Source: Drosophila miranda
Taxonomy: Eukaryota; Arthropoda; Insecta; Diptera; Drosophilidae
Assembly (NCBI RefSeq): GCF_003369915.1
Contig: NW_022881614.1
Location: forward strand, 10,623,001-10,687,000
Reading direction: 5' to 3'
DNA: 64,000 nucleotides
Part shown: in pieces, positions 24,145 through 36,538 of the stretch
Numbering within the stretch: position 1 is the stretch's first letter
How the letters are laid out: each line of letters opens with the position of its first letter
Translations under genes and position numbers: made by a program
Notes under the pieces: generated by a model
Told to the model about the DNA's origin: nothing
Seen by the model: only the letters and a program-made list of their open reading frames with translations
Database searches by the model: none

Positions 24145-25513
24145 TGCTCCAGTCCCACCTGAACGATAGGTGGCCAGGGCTGAGGGCGACGCGCCATCTA
24201 GCGGAAGTCAAGGGAGGCTCGATGGTGTATGGGGACATCGGGGGGAGCTGGAGCCGTTACTGGGGATATAAGGAAGAGAATAGGATTAGTTATATGTATT
24301 AGTAAGGGAAAAAGGGATAAATAGGAGTGAAAATATTAGAAAACGTGGATTGGATTATGGAAATCGGGGAGCGTGGACGGAGTAACGGGCGATAAAATAG
24401 GTTGTAATGCAGAAAATTTTACTAACAGCCGCCAAGGAATATAGCCACCAGAACCGGGCCAGAAGGTTTCCTGGAGAGGGACACTGGAGTTCGAGAAAGT
24501 CGACTGCAGAGAAGAAGACTGCCCAACGGAATCTGAGTGAGTTCGTTCCAGTTGCGCGTGTGTGAGCCAAGTAGCGCGGGACGTGTGAAGGGGGAGGGTG
24601 AAAAGGACGATTTAGCTGCCAGGGCAATTCTAGCCACACCGCACGATCGTTGCATCGCCTTCCAGTGCGTGCCACACATTTAGTCTCATTCACCAAGTAA
24701 AAACCCCGAAACCCTATTCACACACACAAACACGCGCACACGTATACACGGACCTATATAAATTTAGGGCTGACCGGCCACGGCCAGCGATTGCCCACGT
24801 CGTTTGAACTTAAAGAAAAAAAACATAATCCGCACTCCAAACACCGTTCCACATTAAATGTTATTTTGTTCCGTGTGTTGTCCTTTATTTAGTAATTAGT
24901 ATTAGCTTAAACCGTTTAACGTAAAATCTTGGCCATTGAAAAAAAATATGTAAAAACACCAACACCTTTCACGAACCTAAATCTGCGATCAGCTGTTCAG
25001 TGCCAGAAGATTAACCCTTAGTGGGTGACGCGGGGGTCCCATCAGTCCACCGTATTTGGTCGAGCGATTTGTGGAAAAATATTGTTTATTGTTTATGTCC
25101 CGGGGACCCTTAACAAGAGCTCTTGGTAGGTTAAGTCTCCGTAGGGGCTCGAGTTAAATTGACTCCCGTAAAACTGGATCCACTCATCTACACATATTCC
25201 ATTACGTATGGGTGAGGGTATCCCTGTTGGTTGAACGAAATTTCAGCAGTTATTTCCTTGTTTGCCTTTGTGTCGAACGTTTTGGTGTTTCTTAGTGGTT
25301 AGTGATAATTTTGAGTATAGCTATTTATTAATGAGAAAGATGAAATTGTCAATTTACGATTATTAAAGCTTGGATATATATTGAAGCATGATGCATTAAA
25401 TTTAAAATAGAGGGAGGACGCGTGGCGTAAGCCATGGATTAGGCCAGCCGTCACCGTTCCAGCAGAGGGTGGCCAAAATGAACGTTGTGTTTGGTCACAG
25501 GTAGGGCGGGCGC
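24145..25513 (+). repeat. 3' LTR of family A copy 1
   Basis: Begins TGCTCCAGTCCC and is nearly identical to the 5' LTR. It ends where an INE-1 begins. Confidence 0.85.
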
Positions 25514-26287
25514 GGCGTAGCCAGTGCAAATTGATTTGCTCCTTTTGGCTATAAAAATTATCTGATCTGGTCCAGATTCAGCAATCTGATAGATATGGTC
25601 ATTATCTATGATTCTGCGTTTTTAGTTTTCTCGAATCTGCAATATTGTGGATGCAACAGATTTTCGTCCTTTGTGTGGGCGGAGGTGGGGAGGAATTTTG
25701 AGATATACGTTTTATAGTGAGATCTAACAGGATTGCGGATACTAAATTTGGTTACTCTAGCGTTAATAGTCTCTGAGATTTGTGGATGCCCCAGATTTTC
25801 GTCCTTTGCGGGGGCGGAAGGTGGTGTGGCGAAATTTTGACACAAAACGGTCAAGGTCCGATATCACAGGAGTGTGGATACCAAATTTGCTCTGGCTCTT
25901 ATAGGTTCTGAGATCCTTGATCTCATATTTTGCAATTGGCAAAACCGACCATGAAACCTGTGTGTTAGAGAGAGACAGAGCGAGAAAGAATGAAATTGTT
26001 TTCTTGATTCTGGCTATAATAATTATACGATCTGGTTCAGATTTCGAACTCTAGAAGATATAGTCATCTTCTACGATTCTGCGTTTTTGGTTTTCTCGTA
26101 TCGTCGAAATTGTGGATGCCACAGATTTTCGCCCTTTGTGGGGTCGGAAGTGGGCGGGGCGAAGTTGATGCTGATCAAGAATATATATACTTTATGGGGT
26201 CGGAAACGATTCCTTCTGGACGTTACACACATCCACTTTTACCACAAATCTAATATACCCCAATACTCATTTTGAGTATCGGGTATA
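25514..26287 (-). mobile_element. INE-1, partial, abutting the second P32 copy
   Basis: The - strand INE-1 5' terminus (TATACCCGATACTC) ends at 26287, one base before the ATG of P32 copy 2. The GTCY microsatellite core and the 3' stem-loop end are absent, and the other side joins the Gypsy LTR. Confidence 0.85.
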
Positions 26288-27244
26288 ATGAACAACCTGA
26301 GGATAGCCACACTACGATTCTCCAGCTTGGCCACCAAGGCTACTGGATCCCTGGGAAAACGCGACTTCACTCGCAGTCTGTGGCACATGACAAAGAAGCC
26401 GGCGTCAGGAGCATCCAATGATCATGTATTGAATGTCCACAAACCCAGCATTACTTGCACCTGTGGCTGCAATGTGCACACCAAAGGTAGGTTTTCATTG
26501 AAGAAAACCCGATAGTGAGGGAAACATGCCGCATGTTACATAACCTCAAACGCGAGATGATGAAATGGGAGGCAAAACATAATTAATTTATCTTTCTATA
26601 GCTGAAAAGGAACTGGTGGAGTGCCTCGCCGAGGAGATCGTGGCCGAGCGCAAAGTGCAGAAGGGCAAGGCTGTTTCCAGCACCCTGGATGGATTCAATG
26701 TGAAGATTGTGGGCGGCGATGTGGAGCTCATCAAGGAGACCGACAAGGAGAAGGTCGTGGTTAGCTTCAACGTGAACCATACGGTCGACAGCGAGGAGGA
26801 GCCGTAGGTCAATCCCAATGCCGACAAGCCGGAGCTGGGAGAAATGAGGAGCAAACCACAGTTTGAGGTCGATATTATTAAGAGCGGGACCACGACTTCG
26901 TTCACATGTTCCTACCTTCAGGGCGAGGCCCAGGAGGGTGAGTACAGTAAGTATACGTAATTTACTATATTTTGAATCTATAATTGATTGGCTCTCCTTT
27001 GCAGATGACTTTTCTCCGTTGACGAAATGTCCATTTTGAGGGCGAATGGAACGACAAAGTCTATGCCGTGGCTGGCGATGTTTTGGACGGCTATTTATAT
27101 GATTTGCTCTTAAACTACCTGGAAGAGAAGGGCATTAGCCAAGAGTTCGCAGAGAAGCTGTCCGACCTGGCCACTGCCCATGAACACACCTCCTGTATAG
27201 GATTGCTGGAGAAGCTCTCCAAATTCACGGCGGGGGGCAAGTAA
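26288..27244 (+). pseudogene. P32: P32 (C1QBP/MAM33 family) copy 2, more decayed
   Basis: Inverted duplicate of the P32 gene at 9752-10698, with exons 26288-26486, 26602-26946 and 27005-27244. It shares the TAG (26805-26807) in place of the Glu codon. It also has an in-frame 6-bp loss in exon 1 (NDHVLNV instead of NDHVTVLNV) and two single-base losses early in exon 3 (near 27010 and 27035), which destroy the frame there. Splice sites are kept. The extra damage shows it has decayed further than copy 1 since they separated. Confidence 0.85.
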
Positions 27245-27509
27245 ATGCCTGGATTGCATTTTTCCCCGCATAATCGTAAAGCAGAAAGTTGTTTAGATTT
27301 ATAAGTTCCATCGTCTGCTGCCCCAGTTCATAGCTAAACACATTTTTTATCATGCGTGTTTGTAGTTGTATTGCGGCCGTTGTCCTAGTTAATAAGTTCA
27401 AAACATTTATTCACCTTTAATGTCGTGCGGGCAAAGCTCTTCCCAATCTGTACCATTCGTGGCAATTGCTTAATACTCGACTTCATGAAATACAGCAAGA
27501 GTATATAGT

Positions 27510-27704
27510 TTAGTTTTCAATCAATTGTTTATTTTCGCAATAAGATTTTCCATTTTCACGGTTGTCGGTTATGCGTAGGGATTGAATACTTGGACGCGAT
27601 CTGGGCTCGGAGTCCCATGGCTTGTGGCCTGGAAAGTCCTCATGGTTCTTGCAGGCTGCGCAGATGACCAGAGCCAGCATCACGAGTATTGGCAGCAGTT
27701 TCAT
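27510..27704 (-). pseudogene. small secreted-peptide gene, copy 2
   Basis: The frame starts at ATG 27704 with a full hydrophobic leader, MKLLPILVMLALVICAACKN, followed by HEDFPGHKPWDSEPRSRPS. Relative to the other two copies it has four extra bases (near 27589), which shift the end from NPYA-stop to an unrelated tail of about 25 residues. The leader here looks functional; the mature peptide is altered only at its last residues. Combining features of the copies, the ancestral product was probably about 43 residues with a 20-residue leader (inference). Confidence 0.45.
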
Positions 27705-27770
27705 CTTGAATGTGGTACAGTGAACTTTTGATTGTATCGTCGAAGCTGTGTCGGCCGCTCTTTATATGAT

Positions 27771-27863
27771 TCGATGAGGGTGTTATCAGCACACGTTCTT
27801 TCCCTAATGAGGAGTACTCGACCATGCTCTGGGATTCACCATGGACCCGTTTATCAGATAAGA
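27771..27863 (-). promoter_or_regulatory. promoter of peptide gene copy 2 (TATA, kappaB-like, GATA)
   Basis: TATA box (ATATAAA on the - strand, about 27772-27778), GGGATTCACC (27831-27840) and TTATCAGATAAGA (27851-27863). Spacing matches copy 1, with the kappaB-like site about 10 bp from the GATA pair. Confidence 0.5.
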
Positions 27864-28192
27864 CAGAGGCTATAAAAGGTGTATTGCGACAGGCTTGCAA
27901 GTTTTTTTATGTACAACACTTTAATTCAAGCATAAATTAACAACTGTAGTTGACTATACTTTTGACCTTAATGTTTAACTAATATTTGCTAAATAATTTA
28001 ATCAGTTTTTGGGCTATTGTAGGACTTAAAGATTTCGAGGAGGAGCTTCTTCTGGTACGCTTGCCCCTTGCACCTCGCCGAAAACTAGGCCGACCCCCTG
28101 CGCTTGCGTTGGCCTTGATGGCCAAGGCTTTGGCCTTCCAGGCTGCTTGCAGAATCAAATCCGTAGCCAGGCTGTTCAGCTGGTGTCATTGG

Positions 28193-28367
28193 TCAACTCT
28201 TGCTCTGCTGTTTCCCGGAGGAGCTGCCGGTTTTCTCGTACTCTGAATTCGTAGTGTACTCCGTGTCGATTTCTCGTAACTCTATATTCTGCTCCCGCTT
28301 GGCGCGCTGAGTGCGTTAACATTAATGCGTTATCAGGTGATGAAATAATAGCACCCACCTTCACACA
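28193..28367 (-). pseudogene. TRIAP1/Mdm35-like gene, second copy, exon 2 and end of exon 1
   Basis: Exon 2 (28193-28306) is open and encodes RAKREQNIELREIDTEY through KQQSKS. Only the last nine bases of exon 1 remain (28359-28367, C-V-K). Upstream, promoter-side sequence that lies about 270 bp away in copy 1 is joined directly to the remnant, so the start and three of the four motif cysteines are gone. Confidence 0.75.
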
Positions 28368-28477
28368 ACCAGAGCCACACACCGATATCTCCATTTAAAT
28401 AATTGCTATCGGAATGGTTTTCGACAAGAAATTTTCGTTCTCTTTGAAACACATTTTCTTATTAAATATTCTTTAAT

Positions 28478-29095
28478 TATACCCGATACTCAAAATGAGT
28501 ATTGGGGTATATTAGATTTGTGGTAAAAGTGGATGTGTGTAACGTCCAGAAGGAATCGATTCCGACCCCATAAAGTATATATATTCTTGATCAGCATCAA
28601 TAGCCAGGTCGATTGAGCCATTTCCGTCTGTCCGTCTGTCCGTCCGTCCGTCTGTCCGTCCGTCCGTCTGTCCGTCCCCTTCAGCGCCTAGTGCTCAAAG
28701 ACTATAAGAGCTAGAGCAACGAGATTTTGGATCCAGACTTCTGTGATATGTCACTGCTACAAGAAAATTTCAAAACTTTGCCCCGCCCACTTCCGACCCC
28801 ACAAAGGGCGAAAATCTGTGGCATCCACAATTTCGACGATACGAGAAAACCAAAAACGCAGAATCATAGATAATGACCATATCTATCAGATTGCTGAATA
28901 TAGATCAGATCAGATAATTTTTATAGCCAAAAGGAACAAATCAATTTGCACTGGCTACGCAGCCCCCGACGTCACTCACTCCTTGTCGTTTCGTTTAATA
29001 TTAGCGGCGTCTGCCGGAGGAGAGCCATACTGACTTAGTATCGGGTATAACTGTAGAGTTGCGGTCTCCGCAGCAACTCACAACGTTCCCCCTCG
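28478..29095 (+). mobile_element. INE-1/DINE-1 Helitron
   Basis: Both termini are present (TATACCCGATACTC and CCCCCTCG) with the GTCY core near 28620-28675. It is shorter than the full element through internal losses. It occupies the same site relative to the TRIAP1-like gene as the element at 7182-8266, so the insertion predates duplication of that block. Confidence 0.85.
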
Positions 29096-32000
29096 TTGAT
29101 ATTCCGACGAATATTACTAGCTATATAGAACATTTAGCCATGCCCACATAATTTTATACGATTGGTGAATCTATTGCCTACTTGATTGGCCTATTCGAAA
29201 TACTTGTTTAATTCATTTCATTTAATAATCTTAAGTCTTAATAAGACTTATTAATAATAATAAAGTCTTAATAATATACTAATCACTAACATCACAATCG
29301 TCACTAACGATGTCGCTGGGATTTTTTAACAGCATTTCAGTGTTCGGTTCAAAATTCTCGCAACCGTTGTTCTTCCTTAGACCTTGTCTCACATATAAAA
29401 GATTTGAAACATTTATATTCTTAAATATATTTCTTGTATTTGTTTTTATTAAGTTCACTTCGGAGAAAATTCTTTCACATGATGCATTCGAAACTGGCAA
29501 TATAAGCAGTACTTGTGCAAATTTTGAAATTTTTTCATATTTTAATTCATTGTTGAAATCTTTCATTTGTCCCAATCTATACCAGAAATGGCCAGGACAT
29601 TAGTGTGTTTTTAATAAACTAAAAAGAGCACATTCGATTCCCTGCGGATCTTTAATAAGTTGAGGAAATCTTTTATACAGGTCATGCAAATTGGCCATTG
29701 ACTATGTCTTCAGGGTTTAGGAATGAGAGAAGTTTACTCAAGTTGTATACTCAACTCGATCAAAAAAGACTGCGCTCTTTAGAAAAAGCATATTTTTCAT
29801 TTCTTTCTAATTTTGACACTTCGAGGCTTACATTAATGCCCAAATTCATTTTTTGGAATTCTACGAAATTAACATTGCTGCTTGGATCTAGTAAATTCAA
29901 ATAACAGCTTAATATTAACTTATAAGTTTCAGACATATTTTTATATATTATGTGTGTTACAGCTTTGCTAGACTGAAAAATGATATTAAATCTATTTATT
30001 ATAGGCAAAATATAGTCTAGAAAGTAGAAATATAATTAGACTGAAACGCTTTTTATACCCGATACTCAAAATGAGTATTGGGGTATATTAGATTTGTGGT
30101 AAAAGTGGATGTGTGTAACGTCCAGAAGGAATCGTTTCCGACCCCATAAAGTATATATATTCTTGATCAGCATCAATAGCCGAGTCGATTGAGCCCTGTC
30201 TGTCTGTCCGTCCGTCCGTCTGTCCGTCTGTCCGTCCCCTTCAGCGCCTAGTGCTCAAAGACTATAAGAGCTAGAGCAACGATATTTTGGATCCAGACTT
30301 CGGTGATATGTCACTGCTACAAAAATATTTCAAAACTTCGCCCCGCCCACTTCCGCCCACACAAAGGACGAAAATCTGTGGCATCCACAATTTTAAAGAT
30401 ATGAGAAAACCAAAAACGTAGAGTTGTAGAGAATGACCATATCTTTAAGACTGCGGAATCTGAATTGGATCGTATTATTATTATAGCCAGCATCAAGAAA
30501 ACAATTTCATTTTTTCTCGCCCTGTCTCTCTCTAACACACACGTAGCATAGGCGGCTTTGCTTAGAGTAAAACATTAGCGCCAAGATCTCAGAGACTACA
30601 AAAGCTAGAGCAACCAAATTTGGTATCCACACTCCTAATATATCGGACCGAGACGAGTTTGTTTCAAAATTTCGCCACACCCCCTTCCGCCCCCGCAAAG
30701 GACGAAAATCTGGGGATATTCAAAAATCTCAGAGACTATTAAGGGTAGAGTAACCAAATTTGGTATCCGCACTCCTGTTAGATCTTACTATAAAATGTGT
30801 ATCTCAAAATTTCGCCCCACGCTCTTCCGCCCACACAAAGGACGAAAATCTGTTGCATCCACAATATTGCACGTTCGAGAAAACTAAAAACGCAGAATCA
30901 TAGATAATGACCATATCTATTAGATTGCTGAATCTGGATCAGATCAGATCATTTTTATAGCCAATAGGAACAAATCAATTTGCAGTGGCTACGCAGCGCC
31001 CGACGTCACGCTCAGACTGATTTTCTGTCTCTCTCGCACGCACTCTTTGTCGTGTCGTTTAATATTAGCGGCGTTTGCCGGAGGAAAGCCATACTGACTT
31101 AGTATCGGGTATAACCGTAGAGTTGCGGTGTCCGCAGCAACTCACAACGTTCCCCCTCGTTAAATTTGAGAGAGTGTATTCTGCAGGTAAATTTTTTTCT
31201 ATGGACAATTCGTACTCAAAAAAAAGAACAAGTGCATCCCACTGCTCAATCATACGTGCAATACAAGAATGCAGAGACAACCAGCGAATTTCATAATGAT
31301 TGATTGAGTATTTGATGCTCCGGAGAATTTAGAAATTTTTGAAATGCCTTTAATTTTCTGTGCCGCTTTGAGCTCTTAGAAAAGTAATTGAATGTATCCT
31401 TAATCGTTTGCTCTAGACTTCTTGGTAGCATTTTACAAGCATAAGTTGAAGCGAGTGCTACTGAGTGGCAAACACACTTTATAAAAAGAACCGAATCATT
31501 TGCATTTTTAATCTTGGACACTATGCTGTTATGCTCACCAAACATGACATTTGTGGTGTCAGCTGTAAATCCTATAATGTTCTCCATGGTGAACCCAAAT
31601 TCCTGAAGTCCCATATCCAAAGCTTGGAATAAGTCCTTTGCTTTCTCGCCATCCAAATCAATCGAAAATAAGTACTTAGTTTGAACATCCGTGTCGACGA
31701 ACATTACAGCGCACGCTAGTACCTTAGTACATGTCACATTCGTAGACTCGTCGATGATGATCGAAAACATGGTTTTTCCAGCTGGGCACACGCTCTTTTT
31801 AACCTCACTCCTCAGTGTTTCTTTTGCAGCAGGTGCCATCACATTGTAAGCCAAAGATGCCGACTTGGTCCGTTTGCAAGCAAAGCCTTGCGCAATGTCA
31901 CTGTCAGGAATCCTCCACAAACGAATCAATCTATAATTGAAAACCGCTTATACAAGTATTAACATAGCGAATATAAAAAAAAAAGCGTCCCGAACTTATA

Positions 32001-32131
32001 CATTTAAAAATAATTAAAATACTGTAAGAAATGGGCAGATTAGTAGGCTGATTGTTGGGCCATCATGCCGGATTGACTGGCTCATGGTTATTTGGAACAT
32101 ATAAATTATTTTGAAAAAAATAAAGCTCAAT
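29096..32131 (-). mobile_element. hAT-family DNA transposon, copy B, split by INE-1
   Basis: Inverted relative of 14759-16656. The catalytic block is at 31291-31929 (FSIIIDESTN, GFTADTTNVMFG) and the C-terminal dimerisation block at 29279-29575 (NASCERIFSEVNLIK). INE-1 (30054-31159) interrupts it. A frameshift at the same place as in copy A (after HQILNQS) suggests both came from an already defective source. It extends about 70 bp further at its 3' flank than copy A, including CCCACATAATTTTATACGAT. Confidence 0.8.
30054..31159 (+). mobile_element. INE-1/DINE-1 Helitron inside hAT copy B
   Basis: About 1.1 kb with both termini. The orthologous point in copy A is an uninterrupted run of A and T (CAAATTTAAAAAGCG), so this is a clean insertion with at most one ambiguous base. 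Confidence 0.9.
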
Positions 32132-32339
32132 ATAATGGATTCCTCAATACGGAGTACGAACGCCATATTTTCGCTATACAGCGGCCGATCTGGAAAGTAT
32201 TGTATGGTTTTAGTGCTACATATAAAAACAAATTTTAAGGTATCTGTTCGGTCAAACTCCTTTAAGGAACAAGTATTCAAATGACCCTCGTAAAATAGAG
32301 AGCCTACGCTCACTTTTTGTATTTACTCACCATAATTGT
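32132..32339 (-). other. unrecognised coding-like fragment
   Basis: Between hAT copy B and the BEL element. The - strand is open for about 58 codons (about 32140-32313): SVGSLFYEGHLNTCSLKEF, then FVFICSTKTIQYFPDRPLYS and ENMAFVLRIEES. Composition looks protein-like, not random. No family recognised; it may be a host exon or part of a transposon. Confidence 0.3.
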
Positions 32340-35300
32340 TGTGGAGATAATGTTTTTTATCCCCAATCGGCCGACTAATTATTTCGAATTAAATAAAACT
32401 CGGCGCAGAAATAAAATTACGATATGTTCTTTAATGCGTGACATCCAAATTGCAAGTGTGGCTTGCCTGCCCTTTACATTGCCGCTCCGATCGCTAAGCG
32501 CAGCTTCGCTCGGCCGACGTCGGTAGGCAGACGCAAAGCGGAGATAGCGAAGAGCGAGCTGGCAGAGAGCGTTTAGCAGGGCAAGCAAGCGCAAAGCTTT
32601 AACAAGTAAGTAAGTAACAAACAAAATAAGCGGCTGAGGGCCAAGAATTAGGTGCTATTTGGCAAGCAGCTAATCGGCTGGGTTCTGCTCCGAACATTCA
32701 CCCCCCGTTGGAAGGCAAAGGCTTTCAACAGATCCATCCTGAAGGGCAGAACCGCTATTTTTCCAACGGCCCTCTTGAAGATGCTTGCTTGGGCGCAGCT
32801 GGCGGCTACGCTGGGATGATCGTCGAACGCAGCAATCGGCGCTTCTTTACGAAGGCGGCTTGTCGTGATTACGTCTTGATCATCGGGAACCTCTGTAATT
32901 GTATAGAATGGCAGGAAATTTGGCAATGTAGAAATTGTTGAAAGTTGAATTTCATTAAGCGTGGATATGTAGGTTTTTAATATATGGAAAAGTTCGCGCT
33001 GCAGTTCCTGATTCTCCGATCGCAGTTTTTCCACTTGCACCTGGCACTCGAGCAGCTGCTTCCTGCATTGCTGCTCTAAGTTTTGGTACTCCAGCGTTGT
33101 GAGTCGAAAATCGTCAATAGAGATGCACGAGGAATTTTCAAAAGCGGCTAAAGCTGCACGCTTATTCTCCGAGCTATCAATGCTTCCTGATACTATCCAA
33201 CCAAGTTTTGTCTCCTGCAATGTTGGCAATTGGGCTGATAGTCGAATCTGTCCGACGCACATTAAATCGAAGAACAAACCAGAACCTATCAACAGATCGA
33301 TACGTTGGGGCTTGGAGAAATTAGGATCAGCTAGTTTTAGATTATTCGGCATTGGCCAATCCTTTGCGTCTACGCCGAAGTTAGGCTGCATTTCCGTAAT
33401 TGAGTTGGTGACAATTGCAGCGAAGGAAGCTCGATAGCTTGCGTCCTGCGATTGTACAACTATATGTACAGACTTGCTCGAAGGTAGAATGGAATCTCCG
33501 ATTCCAGAGATGTGAACATAAGACGAGCGATGATTCAACTGCAACTGATCAGCAAGTCAAGATGTTACAAAGTTTGCCTGTGATGCAGAATCCAAAATGG
33601 CGCGACATGGGATAAGTGCTCCATAACGATCTGTTACATGGACGAGGGCAGTAGGTAGCAACACGTTCTGGCTAGGCTGAGATTTCTGGATCGAGGGGGA
33701 GGGCTGGAACACCCGCTTGCTAGAAGCACAGTCGCGGCCTCTTGCTGGATCGATTCCTCGGCCGGTGAAGAGGAAGATGAAGCACCAGTTCCCGATGGAA
33801 TGTGGAGTAGCGTGTGATGTTTGGCCTGGCAATGCCTGCAAAGTCCTGACCTGCACCTCTGCAATTCATGGCCTTTGTTGAGGCAGCTCAAACACAAGCG
33901 GCTCTTCTTTGCTTCTTTGTATCGTTCAAACGCAGAGAGATTCAGGAATGCCTGACATCTAGATATGTAATGCTCGGAGGAATTGCAATGGTTACATATG
34001 GGGTTAGGATGGTCGTTACTGGAGGTGATAAGGGTGACAGGTTTGTCTTCTCCCACCTGTTGACTAGGACTTGTTGCCATGGCTGATCCCAAATTCTCCA
34101 GCATCCGACATCTCGCTTCCAGAAATGAGGCCATGCTTGACCACCGAGGCAATCCTGACGTCGGCAAGTTCTCTTCCCATTTCTCCTTTGTTTTGTGGTC
34201 CAGTTTCGTGCCTATGATGAAGATCAGCAACCCATCGGATATCTCCTGCGGGGTCGCCAAGGTCTGAAGTGCACGCAAGTGCGAATTGATTTTGTCGCTG
34301 AGCGCGCGCAAGCCGATAGCTGAGCCCTTCTCCACCCCTTGCAGCCCGAAAATAGCCTTGACGTGTGCCTGAAAATGTAACAGTTTATTATCGAATCGCA
34401 ACATTAGCAAAGTCAACGCCTTGTCGTAATTCTCCTCAGAAAGTTCCAAGGAATGAATCGTATCCAGCGCAGCACCATCTAGACATCCACGAAGATATTG
34501 GAATTTTTCGATAATTGGTATACGATGGTCTTTGTGCACCATTGTCGAGAACATCGAGTGGAATTCTGGCCAATCCATGTAGTTCCCCCCGAATCGCGGA
34601 AGCTGCAACTCGGGCATTCGAGAACGGCCTATACTATTATAGGCGAACAACGACGAATTCCCCTCGAGAGTATGCCGAGCCGTTGAATTGGCAACATTTA
34701 CCGTGCGAGCAGCCATCAACTCCCGCGACAGCCTGGACCTAACCTTGACATAAACATTCGAAAAGTCCAGCCGGGCATCATGGGCTAACTGCAGGAAATC
34801 CAGCCTTTCAAGGCTCGTTTGAGCGGCATCGAAATCCGCATTCATTCGCTCGATTTGCTCTAAGCGAGCTTGAAGTTCTGCCTCATCTAACTCGGCAAGC
34901 TCTTCCTTGGTGAGAAAGCGATCCATGGCCTTTAGTTGGCGCGCGATGGACTCGGCCTTGTGCTTGTAGAAATCTACATCACTCGGCATTGCTGCGTTCG
35001 CGACATTGGTAGGCTCAGGTGCTGCCATGTTGAGGTTTTAAAAGAGTCACTCAGCACGACCGAAAAAGACACCCGTATACGTATAAACGTGGGAACCGAA
35101 AGCAAAGGGATTACAGCTAATGCCTTTAGCTGTGCGGCTGTGCGAGCTGTCCGATTCCGCTTTGTACTCCGCTTGTGTGTATTAGTGAGTTCGCTGCACT
35201 GCCTACCGCACTGCACATGACCGAATTGTCGCGACAGAGAAATTAATAGCCAGCAATGCGTGTATGTAGGTGTATGTAAGTGTGTTTTAGCACCGAATTG

Positions 35301-35774
35301 TGCTTAACCGACGAAAATTTGCTAGGGCTAACGATTGTCGATCGCGAATGATTTTTAATTGACACTGCAACTCAGAGATCACGTCGGGGTCACCAAATTT
35401 TATGTGGAGATAATGTTTTTTATCCCCAATCGGCCGACTAATTATTTCGAATTAAATAAAACTCGGCGCAGAAATAAAATTACGATATGTTCTTTAATGC
35501 GTGACATCCAAATTGCAAGTGTGGCTTGCCTGCCCTTTACATTGCCGCTCCGATCGCTAAGCGCAGCTTCGCTCGGCCGACGTCGGTAGGCAGACGCAAA
35601 GCGGAGATAGCGAAGAGCGAGCTGGCAGAGAGCGTTTAGCAGGGCAAGCAAGCGCAAAGCTTTAACAAACAAATGAGTGACATAGACATAAGTAACAAAC
35701 AAAATAAGCGGCTGAGGGCCAAGAATTAGGTGCTATTTGGCAAGCAGCTAATCGGCTGGGTTCTGCTCCGAACA
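32340..35774 (-). mobile_element. BEL/Pao LTR element, shortened
   Basis: Fossil on the - strand with both LTRs (35403-35774 and 32340-32696; TGTTCGGAGC...CTCCACA). The primer-binding region reads TTTGGTGACCCCGACGTG. The gag-like part (about 33634-35028) starts MAAPEPTNVANAAMPSD and has CCHC knuckles, and a protease-region part follows (about 32648-33550). Reverse transcriptase and integrase are not present. Broken, with a few breaks; the LTRs are close in sequence, so it is fairly young. A relative starts at 61139. Confidence 0.82.
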
Positions 35775-36533
35775 AACTTAAAGGGAAAAAAACATAATCC
35801 GCACTCCAAACACCGTTCCACTTTAATTTTTTTTTTCCGTGTGTTGTCCTTTATTTAGTATTTAGTATTAGCTTAAACCGTTTAACGTAAAATCTTGGCC
35901 ATTGGAAAAAATATGTAAAAACACCCGGGGACCCTTAACAAGAGCTCTTGGTAGGTTAAAACTCCGTAGGGCCCGAGTTAAATTAACTCCCGTAAAACTG
36001 GATCCACTCATCTACACATATTCCACTACGTATGGGTGAGGGTATCCCTGTTGGTTGAACGAAATTTCAGCAGTTATTTCCCCGTTTGCCGTTGTGTCGA
36101 ACGTTTTGGTGTTTCTTAGTGGTTAGTGATAATTTTGAGTATAGCTATTTATTAATGAGAAAGATGAAATTGTCAATTTACGATTATTTAAGCTTGGATA
36201 TATATTGAAGCATGATGCATTAAATTTAAAATAGAGGGAGGACGCGTGGCGTAAGCCATGGATTAGGCCAGCCGTTACCGTTCCAGCAGAGGGTGGCCAA
36301 AATGAACGTTGTGTTTGGTCACAGGTAGGGCGGGCGCGCGAAGTGATAACACCCAAGCTTCACCCACTTGATAGTTTATGATTTTCTTTGTCTTTAGATT
36401 GTTGTTAGTTTTGATGTCCCGAGAAGTAGTATGTCTCCTTTTTTGTCTACATTTGGCGGGCAAGGGGAACTACCCAGCCCTGGGGTCGACAGCTAGCCGG
36501 CATTGCCCTCTGGGAAACAAGCCAAGTGTAACA
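35775..36533 (+). repeat. family A Gypsy LTR piece
   Basis: The 3' half of a family A LTR, ending AAGTGTAACA and followed by AATGG from the primer-binding site. It matches the subfamily of the copy at 44958 (CTTTAATTTTTTTTTTCC) better than the copy at 16657. Confidence 0.8.
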
Positions 36534-36538
36534 AATGG

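Larger units (their letters stand above)
16657..25513 (+). mobile_element. Ty3/Gypsy LTR element, family A copy 1
   Basis: A fossil of about 8.9 kb with parts in order: 5' LTR (16657-18290, TGTT...AACA), primer-binding site TGGCGCCC two bases later, long leader, gag with two zinc knuckles (about 19250-20690), protease (LLDSGATHSM, about 20700-21240), reverse transcriptase (YAYLDDLL), RNase H and integrase (about 21480-24004), and a 3' LTR (24145-25513) that ends against an INE-1. It is broken, with about five breaks. The LTRs differ at few positions, so it is young. It inserted into the flank of hAT copy A. Confidence 0.85.
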
